From an uncultured Clostridia bacterium (GTDB lineage: Bacteria; Bacillota; Clostridia; Christensenellales; UBA1242), in assembly GCA_937874195.1 (NCBI GenBank), contig CALNBM010000012.1, positions 1-28,322 on the forward strand: 28,322 nucleotides of DNA. The letters are read 5' to 3'. This document shows, piece after piece, positions 18,206 through 24,033 of the stretch (its first letter is position 1; each line of letters starts with the position of its first letter). The notes under the pieces are model-generated. The model worked only from the letters and a program-made list of their open reading frames with translations. It did not search any database and was not told where the DNA came from. The position numbers and the translations under genes are program-made.

Positions 18206-18838
18206 ATGTTTGACAGTTTACTAAATAATCCATTCCTTTTTACCGTTATCATGATAGTAATTGTTGTTATTGCTGTAGGCTTAATTTTATATTTTTTAGT
18301 TTTTAAAGATAAAATAAAACAACATAGTGAAAACGCAAAAATTGAAAAAGAAAAAAAATTAGCAAGAATGGAAAGTGACAAAGCTTTGGTAGGTGATGTT
18401 TTCTCTCAAAAGGAAAAGGATAAACAAAAGCAAGGTCCATTAACTAAGGCTGATCATGCGGAAATTAATAAAGTAATTGCAACAGTTGGTAATCAAGGTA
18501 CTAGAATGATAACTAAGGCAGGTAAAAAGAGTACTCAAAAAAAGATAACTGCTGAGGAACAAGCTGAAATTGATAAGGTAATTGCGGCAGCAGGTAACCG
18601 TTCTTCAATAATAACTAAAGCGGATAAGCAGAATACTCAAGAAAAATTAACTGCTGAAGATCAAGCAGAGATTGATAAAAAATTATCAAGCATGCATGGT
18701 GGAGTATCAGGAATTGGAAAATCTCAACCAACTAAAGAAAAAGGTAAAAAATCAAAACAAAACAAGAAAAACGACAATGATAACATTAATGCAGGCATGG
18801 ACTATATGAATCAATTCGATAAAAAAGATAAGCGTTAG
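18206..18838 (+). CDS. Single-pass membrane protein with three internal helical repeats
   Basis: A 210-residue protein; ATG at 18206 with a consensus ribosome binding site (AAAGGAGGT) about nine bases upstream, the strongest in the window. Residues ~10-33 form one membrane helix (FLFTVIMIVIVVIAVGLILY). The rest is highly charged and presumably cytosolic: a Lys/Glu coil (~35-65), then three copies of a ~36-residue unit built around LTxxDxAEINKVIA: PLTKADHAEINKVIATVGN, KITAEEQAEIDKVIAAAGN and KLTAEDQAEIDKKLSSM. A Lys/Asn-rich tail follows. No enzyme motif is visible. The tandem helical repeats on a membrane anchor suggest a docking or tethering protein. It is followed by the 159-residue unknown after 9 bp and then the actin-like gene, so the three are very likely co-transcribed. 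Confidence 0.8.
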   Translation: MFDSLLNNPFLFTVIMIVIVVIAVGLILYFLVFKDKIKQHSENAKIEKEKKLARMESDKALVGDVFSQKEKDKQKQGPLTKADHAEINKVIATVGNQGTRMITKAGKKSTQKKITAEEQAEIDKVIAAAGNRSSIITKADKQNTQEKLTAEDQAEIDKKLSSMHGGVSGIGKSQPTKEKGKKSKQNKKNDNDNINAGMDYMNQFDKKDKR

Positions 18839-18847
18839 GAGAAGAAT

Positions 18848-19327
18848 ATGTATTTAGAAGATTTAAAAAAAATCACAGAAGATAACGAAGACAAAACTTT
18901 TTTACAAAATGAAATTCATACTAAAGCTAAAAAAGATTTTAATTATTTGTGTATGCAAACATCTTATGCAACTTTTAGTAAAGTTCATTTTACAATAGTT
19001 AAGACATCAGACAGCAGACAAAAGTTTTTAGGCGACTTTATTATTTTAGGTCATAATATTGAAAGTGGAAAGCAAATTAATTTTCCACAAGGCTTGATTG
19101 ATGTTGATAATGGAAAGCAATTTTTAGCAGTTGTAACTTACAAAAACAATTCTGTTGTTAATGTGTTTGTATTTAGGACAGATAGTTTTAAATCCACATC
19201 ACTATTTAGTATTTTTAAAAATATTTCCAAAAAAGGCCAATATGGTATTATCATAGGTGATACTACTAACAAAAAATTACAACAATATTCATTCGGACTC
19301 GTATTAAAAAATTTAGATGAAAATTAA
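18848..19327 (+). CDS. Unknown 159-residue soluble protein in the actin-like operon
   Basis: The ATG at 18848 has AGGAG about seven bases upstream, overlapping the end of the previous gene's stop region. I do not recognise the family. There is no signal peptide or membrane helix. The first ~35 residues are charged and helical (YLEDLKKITEDNEDKTFLQ). The remainder alternates short strands and turns (HFTIVKTSDSRQKFLGDFIIL, FLAVVTYKNNSVVNVFVFRTD, YGIIIGDTTNKKLQQYSF), giving an alpha-beta or all-beta core similar in texture to the protein at 17409, although no clear sequence identity is visible. It lies 15 bp before the actin-like gene, so a role as partner or regulator of that filament is a reasonable inference. 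Confidence 0.7.
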   Translation: MYLEDLKKITEDNEDKTFLQNEIHTKAKKDFNYLCMQTSYATFSKVHFTIVKTSDSRQKFLGDFIILGHNIESGKQINFPQGLIDVDNGKQFLAVVTYKNNSVVNVFVFRTDSFKSTSLFSIFKNISKKGQYGIIIGDTTNKKLQQYSFGLVLKNLDEN

Positions 19328-19342
19328 ATAAGGGGAAAAATA

Positions 19343-20428
19343 ATGGCAAAAAAAGATAAGAAAGAAAAAAGGATTAAAGCTGGAGAAGTAACCTCTTCAG
19401 GTCCAACAAGAAAACCAGATTACACAGGCAAACCATACACTAAAATCATTGGTATCGACGTTGCGAACTCTACAATCAAAATTTGGACAGACGATGAACT
19501 AAACAATAAATACAGAAACACGGTTAAAGAAATTAATGACGCTGGTTTGGTTTATTCTTTTAAGACCGATTATCAAATGTATGTTTACAATAAAGAAGTT
19601 TATGAAGTTGGTGATATTGCTGCAATGGGTAGTGGTGGTAGAGGTAAAGCTCGTTACAACTCAGACTCTTTTAAAATCGAAACTCTTATTGGTATAACAA
19701 CAGTTATTGAACCAGATAGCAGTGAAAAAATTAGAGTTGTAACAGGTGTTCCGAGTACTCTTGCAAAAAATAACGCAGTTGTTGAAGAGTTAAAAGTTAG
19801 TTTAATTGGCGAACATACTTTAAAAAGTGTTAAATGGGATCAAGTGGATAACATAACTTTTGAAATAGTTGAAGTTATCGTTGTTCCTCAACCACTTGGA
19901 ACTCTATATAATTTCGTTTATAATCCAGAAACTAAGGAACTAAATCAAAAACAACTAAGCCAACGCTCGTTAGTTATAGACATTGGTTGGGGTACTTGTG
20001 ACTTAGCAGCTCTTGAATCTTTCCGTGTTAGAGGTACATTTGGTTTTGAAATTGGAACTTCTGACTATATTTCCGATCTTCAAGAAGAAGCTAACAATAA
20101 GTTCCCAGAAGCAAACATTTATGCTTTAAACCCACACGAACTCGACTTGGCACTTCTTGAAAGTACAGTTGTTGAAACTCCCTTTGGCAGTTATGATTTA
20201 GCAGAGCTTGCTGAAAAACATAAAGAAAATCAAGCAAAAAGAGTTTACGAAGCAACAATGGGACTAGGACTAGAATTTAATAAGTTCTATCATATCATAC
20301 TAACCGGCGGTGGTTCTCTACAATATGAGAAATATTTAAGAGATTTATTTAATGATCCGCGCGTGGTTGTAATGGAAAATGCTGTTTTAGCAAATGTTAG
20401 AGGTTTCTATTTACTTGGTCAATTCTAA
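19343..20428 (+). CDS. Actin-family ATPase, ParM/StbA-like (Alp)
   Basis: A 361-residue protein; ATG at 19343 with AAGGGG eight bases upstream. It shows the actin-fold nucleotide motifs in order: phosphate-1 GIDVANSTIKI (residues 37-47), phosphate-2 VIDIGWGTCDLAAL (211-224) and the adenosine motif ILTGGGSLQYEKYL (319-332). The N-terminal domain resembles the ParM/Alp type rather than MreB or FtsA. Ahead of the first strand is a Lys-rich, probably disordered extension of ~33 residues that ParM usually lacks. Family members polymerise into ATP-dependent filaments, mostly for plasmid segregation. Here no ParR-like DNA-binding gene or clear centromere is adjacent, and the gene sits among membrane and surface-protein genes on what looks like the chromosome, so a non-plasmid role is likely. 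Confidence 0.85.
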   Translation: MAKKDKKEKRIKAGEVTSSGPTRKPDYTGKPYTKIIGIDVANSTIKIWTDDELNNKYRNTVKEINDAGLVYSFKTDYQMYVYNKEVYEVGDIAAMGSGGRGKARYNSDSFKIETLIGITTVIEPDSSEKIRVVTGVPSTLAKNNAVVEELKVSLIGEHTLKSVKWDQVDNITFEIVEVIVVPQPLGTLYNFVYNPETKELNQKQLSQRSLVIDIGWGTCDLAALESFRVRGTFGFEIGTSDYISDLQEEANNKFPEANIYALNPHELDLALLESTVVETPFGSYDLAELAEKHKENQAKRVYEATMGLGLEFNKFYHIILTGGGSLQYEKYLRDLFNDPRVVVMENAVLANVRGFYLLGQF

Positions 20429-20444
20429 AACAGATGGCTCATAT

Positions 20445-20487
20445 AAATAATTAATAAAGTTGATAAGCGCCTTATTAATTATTTTTT
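20445..20487 (+). terminator. AT-only hairpin between the actin-like gene and the disordered-protein gene
   Basis: AAATAATTAATAA (20445-20457) pairs perfectly with 20472-20484, with a 14-nt loop and a T run to 20487. It could be a weak terminator or attenuator that lowers expression of the next gene relative to the filament gene, or an mRNA-processing site. Confidence 0.45.
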
Positions 20488-20503
20488 GCAATTAGGAGAA
20501 TAT

Positions 20504-21148
20504 ATGCTTAAGGACTTTGAAGATACATTAAAAAATATTGAAAATGATAGAATGTTAATGTCGTATGGTAACAACCAAGAAACCGTTAACAATATTTTAT
20601 CTATTGTTAATATTGTGCAAAGTGCTCAAAGTCTTATAAAAATGGATAGAATGCCGGATATGTTTTCTATGAGTGTATCGGGTAAATTAATGGAATTAGA
20701 AAATCTAGTTATAACGCTTGGATACCAACGATTGATGGAACGCGGTATAAATGTGCAACCAAATATGCGTGGGCAATTTAACCCTATGATGCCAAATATG
20801 CCTATGTATAATCAACCAATGCCACAGTTTATGCCACAAACACCACCAATGCAATATGGTGGTTATCCACCTCAGCCACAACAATTTCCTCAACAACAAT
20901 ATGTTCAACAACAATATCCTCAACAACAATTTCAGCAACAAGCTCCACCTCCTATGGCTCCGCCAACGGCTGCGGCAACTCCTCCATCATCTCCTCCAGC
21001 TACTGCACCTACACCACCCCCTAAAACAGTTTCAACTGCATCAAAACCAAGCTCAGGTGGCGCTGGGGCATTACCGGGAATGGGAGGCGGCGGTGATGAA
21101 AAAGCAGCAGGGCGTGACTTCTTGCTTCAGTTACTATCAGAAAAATAA
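20504..21148 (+). CDS. Met/Pro/Gln-rich, largely disordered cytosolic protein
   Basis: I choose the ATG at 20504, preceded by TAGGAGA; the longer frame from a TTG at 20486 has no ribosome site. The protein is 214 residues. Residues 1-~85 are predicted helical (LKDFEDTLKNIENDRMLMSYG, then NILSIVNIVQSAQSLIKMDR). Residues ~85-185 are low complexity: Met/Pro-rich (NPMMPNMPMYNQPMPQFMP), then Gln/Pro-rich (QQQYVQQQYPQQQF), then Ala/Pro/Thr-rich. A Gly-rich hinge leads to a short C-terminal amphipathic helix, GRDFLLQLLSEK (F206, L207, L210). No signal peptide. I do not recognise a family. A helical head, flexible linker and terminal binding helix resemble adaptor or scaffold proteins; ParR also contacts ParM through a C-terminal helix, so a filament adaptor is possible but unproven. 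Confidence 0.75.
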   Translation: MLKDFEDTLKNIENDRMLMSYGNNQETVNNILSIVNIVQSAQSLIKMDRMPDMFSMSVSGKLMELENLVITLGYQRLMERGINVQPNMRGQFNPMMPNMPMYNQPMPQFMPQTPPMQYGGYPPQPQQFPQQQYVQQQYPQQQFQQQAPPPMAPPTAAATPPSSPPATAPTPPPKTVSTASKPSSGGAGALPGMGGGGDEKAAGRDFLLQLLSEK

Positions 21149-21163
21149 AATATAAATTTTTTT

Positions 21164-21193
21164 AACGACTTAATTTTAACAGTCGTTTTTTTT
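21164..21193 (+). terminator. Intrinsic terminator ending the actin-like gene set
   Basis: AACGACT (21164-21170), a 10-nt loop, AGTCGTT (21181-21187) and a T run. It is 15 bp after the stop codon at 21148. Confidence 0.75.
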
Positions 21194-21227
21194 GCTGTAA
21201 AGTAAACCACACGCTATGTGTGTGAAA

Positions 21228-21420
21228 ATGGAAACTCTTATAGGTTTGAATAGGCAAAAATATCATCAAGATACGGGTAGGAAAAAACGAAAAAGCAATA
21301 GCGGAATATGAAAGAAATGAAAACGAAAGATATGATTTAATACCAATGAGTTTGATAGAATTTCCAGACCTATTTTCTATTTAAAAGCTAAAAACGGCGA
21401 GTTTCAAGTCAAAAACTTTA
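21228..21420 (+). pseudogene. Possible remnant of a small gene with two frameshifts
   Basis: Three consecutive pieces with protein-like composition lie in different frames: METLIGLNRQKYHQDTG from the ATG at 21228, then NEKAIAEYERNENERYDLIP running to about 21370, then YLKAKNGEFQVKNF to about 21420. The first break falls in a run of six A. There is no ribosome binding site of note. Read together they suggest a decayed gene of ~65 residues. Chance open frames in AT-rich DNA are a real alternative. Confidence 0.3.
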
Positions 21421-21606
21421 AAAAAAATATTAAACATAAATAAGTCATGTAAAAATAAAAAAAATTTTTCTTTGCTCTGATAATATTTTTTTTATTAAAA
21501 TTGAGATCTAATAATGAAATAATGGCACAATTACTTATATGCAACTAGGTAAAATTATAAATATTTTTTATAAATCATAATCAATTTCGTGGGTTTAATT
21601 TAGGTT

Positions 21607-21651
21607 AAAAAATTATTAACATTTAAAATTTTAATAATTTTTTGTTTTTTT
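21607..21651 (+). terminator. Terminator-like hairpin upstream of the LysM-CAP gene
   Basis: AAAAAATTATTAA (21607-21619) pairs perfectly with 21631-21643, with an 11-nt loop, then GTTTTTTT. It ends about 50 bp before the ATG at 21701, so it may be a leader attenuator or simply stop upstream transcription. Confidence 0.4.
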
Positions 21652-21700
21652 GTGTAGAATTTTGCAAATTTGAACATACTAAATATAAGGAAGTGAAAAT

Positions 21701-22402
21701 ATGAAAACAAATAAAATTAAACAAATGATGTGCATGATATTAGCAATATTATCTTTTATAATAATTTCATCAACAAGTGGTCTAGTTATAGGTGCTAAAA
21801 CAACTGAAAACGCAACTATTGTAAGTAATGCAGTTTCGTTAGAAAGTTTTGCAACTACAAGTTATACGGTTAGAAGTGGCGATAGTATGTGGAAAATTGC
21901 AGTAAAATATGAAGTTGGTATTAGTGAATTAATTAAAGCAAATCCACAAATAAAAAATCCCGCATTAATTTATGTTGGACAAGTTATAACTATACCAAAT
22001 GCTGCACCGCTGAGTAGTATAGAAGATGAGGTTATTCGATTAGTAAATGTTCAAAGAGCAAATAATGGATTACCTCAACTAACCAAAAATTGGGAGGCAA
22101 GTAGAGTAGCAAGATATAAATCTCAAGATATGATTGATAAAAATTATTTTGCTCACATGTCTCCAACTTATGGTTCTCCGTTTACTATGATGCAAAACTT
22201 TGGGCTCAGGTTCAGTGCCGCAGCCGAAAATATAGCTTACGGACAACGCACAGCCAGTGAAGTTATGAATTCATGGATGAATTCACCGGGGCATAGAGCA
22301 AACATTTTAAACCGAAGTTTTACTCATATTGGAGTGGGCGCAGCAAAAGCATCAAACGGAACCTTATATTGGACGCAAATGTTTTTAAAACCAATAGGCT
22401 AA
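21701..22402 (+). CDS. Secreted LysM and CAP (SCP/YkwD-type) domain protein
   Basis: A 233-residue protein; ATG at 21701 with AAGGAAG seven bases upstream. Residues 1-~32 are a signal peptide. A single LysM peptidoglycan-binding domain follows (residues ~55-101: SYTVRSGDSMWKIA, then PALIYVGQVITIP). The C-terminal CAP domain (~107-232) has the full bacterial signature: NYFAHMSPTYGSPF, AAENIAYGQRTASEV, WMNSPGHRANIL and THIGVGAA, including the paired His and Glu residues of the CAP cavity. This domain order matches the YkwD and spore-coat-associated CAP proteins of Bacillus and Clostridium. It should act at the cell wall or spore cortex; the biochemical role of bacterial CAP domains is not settled. 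It appears to be a single-gene transcript. Confidence 0.9.
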   Translation: MKTNKIKQMMCMILAILSFIIISSTSGLVIGAKTTENATIVSNAVSLESFATTSYTVRSGDSMWKIAVKYEVGISELIKANPQIKNPALIYVGQVITIPNAAPLSSIEDEVIRLVNVQRANNGLPQLTKNWEASRVARYKSQDMIDKNYFAHMSPTYGSPFTMMQNFGLRFSAAAENIAYGQRTASEVMNSWMNSPGHRANILNRSFTHIGVGAAKASNGTLYWTQMFLKPIG

Positions 22403-22537
22403 AATATATTTAAAATAAAAATAACGCTTTTTCTTTTATTAAAAAGTATAAATACAATCTATCTCTAACAAGAATAGATTTGCTTTCCCAAAACTTTTAT
22501 TTAAACATAATAAATAAATTTATTATAAAAAGTCTTA

Positions 22538-22910
22538 TTTAAAGCCAAGTTTGATACTCTTCTTTTAAAAATCAATTTAAAGCCAAGTTTGATACTCAAT
22601 CTTTTAAAAAATCTTATTTAAAAGCAGGTTTGAATATTTTAAACTTGCTTTTTTTTCAATCGAATCTATAAAGTATCCTTTCGCCAATGTGTGACAAATT
22701 TAAATTTATATATATTTTGTGTATCCAAATTTATTTTAAATTATAGTCTTTCAAATATCATCAATGTTTTACTATTTATATAAAAATTGCCTAAATTCTT
22801 GCTATTACACGCAAATAGTATAAGGCTTGCTCTGTAAAAAAATAAACTAATAAAAATAAATTAAATTTAAAAAATCTTATTAAAGGCTGGGTTTGATAAC
22901 ATAAATCTTT
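22538..22910 (+). repeat. Four-copy short repeat, TTTAAAGCCAAGTTTGATAC type
   Basis: Copies start at about 22538, 22576, 22617 and 22877. The first two are identical over 22 bp and spaced 38 bp apart, each followed by CTTTTAAAAA. The third (AAAAGCAGGTTTGAATA) and fourth (AAAGGCTGGGTTTGATAAC) are diverged. The repeated core is followed by T-rich runs, so the array may be a set of degenerate terminators or a protein-binding repeat. Confidence 0.6.
22620..22656 (+). terminator. Terminator-like hairpin in the repeat array
   Basis: AAAAGCAGGTTT (22620-22631), a 9-nt loop, AAACTTGCTTTT (22641-22652; one G-T pair) and further T. It is the first convincing terminator after the LysM-CAP gene, about 220 bp past its stop. 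Confidence 0.6.
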
Positions 22911-23184
22911 TTTTTTGTTACTAACTCATAAACTATCTGGGCGTAATTTAAGTTTATCAATAAAAATATATCCGCTAGCATAGAATACTGACTTTACAAT
23001 ATACTTTAATTTAAAATCCAACTTGCGAATAAAAAATCAATTAAACAAACTAGAAGAAAAATAAAAAAAATTATCTTTGATTTAATCAAAATAAAAAAAA
23101 GAGTATCATTAATTTAAATTAATTTACATTAAATATAATTTCTTTTTTTACGTTAATTGAAAAGCACTATTGCTACTGCAACTA

Positions 23185-23252
23185 AAAAAAACCACCAATT
23201 TATAAGTGACTTCCTAACGGGGTTAACTTAACTGAATTTGGTGGTTTTTTTA
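23185..23252 (-). terminator. Terminator of the CotF-like gene pair
   Basis: AAAAAAAACCACCAA (23185-23199) pairs with TTGGTGGTTTTTTT (from 23239), closing a ~39-nt loop that has its own short inner pairing. On the minus strand it ends in eight T. It starts within 10 bp of the stop codon at 23259. Confidence 0.75.
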
Positions 23253-23258
23253 TATAAT

Positions 23259-23528
23259 TTAACCTTTTTTATATAGTTCTTCTTGCATTTGTGTATGCAT
23301 TTCAATAGCAGTGTTGATTTCTGTTTCGTCTGCTTCCATAATAGGATAAAGACCTCTATCTTTCATAAGTGTAAAAATTTCATAGTTGTCTTTTGATACT
23401 GCAGAATGATGCCTATTAAACATATCTCTAATAGTTTTGTTTGAACATTCTAATCCAAATTGATTATACATTATTAGTAAAAATTTGCTTGCAATTAGCA
23501 AGTCTTGCAATGCTTCTTTTTCTGTCAT
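23259..23528 (-). CDS. CotF-like spore coat protein
   Basis: An 89-residue, all-helical protein. The N-terminal motif MTEKEALQDLLIASKFLLIMYNQF and the central NKTIRDMFNRHH match the Coat_F family pattern of a short-helix bundle found in Bacillus and Clostridium spore coats. Its ATG at 23528 shares one base with the TAA stop of the upstream gene (TAATG), and GGAGG lies ten bases before it, inside the previous gene, so the two are translationally coupled. Length is typical of the small CotF-like proteins of Clostridia. It probably coats the spore and implies that the host sporulates, although CotF-like genes also occur in poorly sporulating lineages. Confidence 0.75.
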   Translation of the reverse strand: MTEKEALQDLLIASKFLLIMYNQFGLECSNKTIRDMFNRHHSAVSKDNYEIFTLMKDRGLYPIMEADETEINTAIEMHTQMQEELYKKG

Positions 23529-23743
23529 TATTCTTGTCCTCCTTCTGGTGCGTTTTCTTCAAGATAATTTAGTAGTGCTTCATGATGCGCAATATGAACT
23601 TGTGCAAGTTCTTTAAAAGTTGTTTTAAGCTCACTATTACTAATTGTTTCGCTACAATGAAATAATTTTACTGCCATCCAGTGTTCAAAAGTCATAAGTT
23701 CATTTAAAGCACCCAAATCTTTGGTTGTAATCATGTTTTTCAT
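23528..23743 (-). CDS. Small ferritin-like/CotF-associated helical protein
   Basis: A 71-residue protein; ATG at 23743 with AAGGAG eight bases upstream. It is predicted to be two helices, with an Asn/Glu-Leu-rich first helix (LGALNELMTFEHWMAVKLFHC) and a second helix carrying HIAHHEALLNYL. The E-x-x-x-x-K/H and H-x-x-H spacing resembles half of a ferritin-like bundle, the fold to which CotF belongs. It overlaps the CotF-like gene by one base, and paired small genes of this kind are common in Clostridia. It probably forms a complex with its neighbour. Its metal binding is not established. Confidence 0.65.
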   Translation of the reverse strand: MKNMITTKDLGALNELMTFEHWMAVKLFHCSETISNSELKTTFKELAQVHIAHHEALLNYLEENAPEGGQE

Positions 23744-23820
23744 ATTTTTTATCTCCTTTATTTGTTAGGTTAACCACAATATTTTAAATTATTCAAAAAT
23801 TAAAATTTATTTTAGTGAGA

Positions 23821-23849
23821 TTGACATACTATTAAAATGCAAATAAAAT
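23821..23849 (+). promoter_or_regulatory. Promoter for the CNNM/CBS protein gene
   Basis: TTGACA (23821-23826), 17-nt spacer, TAAAAT (23844-23849). It is about 180 bp ahead of the GTG at 24034 and lies between the divergent coat-protein and CNNM genes. Confidence 0.5.
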
Positions 23850-24033
23850 TGTATAAAATACTTATTTTTTGAATATTTAGTATATTACATTAATAAACTT
23901 TTTACATAAAATAAATATGAAAGAATTTTTTTTCTCTTTACAGAATAAAAAATATGTGTTAATATAAATAATGAATTTAAATTGTTAGTTAAAAAACTAG
24001 CAAAATATATATATAATTTTTTTAGGAGATATC

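Larger units (their letters stand above)
22403..23184. other. Long AT-rich gene-free region with a short repeat family
   Basis: No coding frame, tRNA or known RNA was recognised. It holds the four-copy repeat and the terminator-like hairpin listed separately. The remainder is poly-A/T-rich sequence with many short homopolymers. Confidence 0.5.

Noticed and set aside
20705..20941. Leu/Trp/His-rich open frames on the opposite strand and in the +1 frame of the disordered-protein gene
   Set aside because: Their odd composition is the by-product of CAA/CCA-rich codons in the real gene; no ribosome site.
19343..21148. A complete plasmid ParMRC partition system
   Set aside because: No ribbon-helix-helix or helix-turn-helix ParR-like protein and no iteron array directly upstream of the actin gene; the flanking hrcA-grpE-dnaK block is chromosomal.
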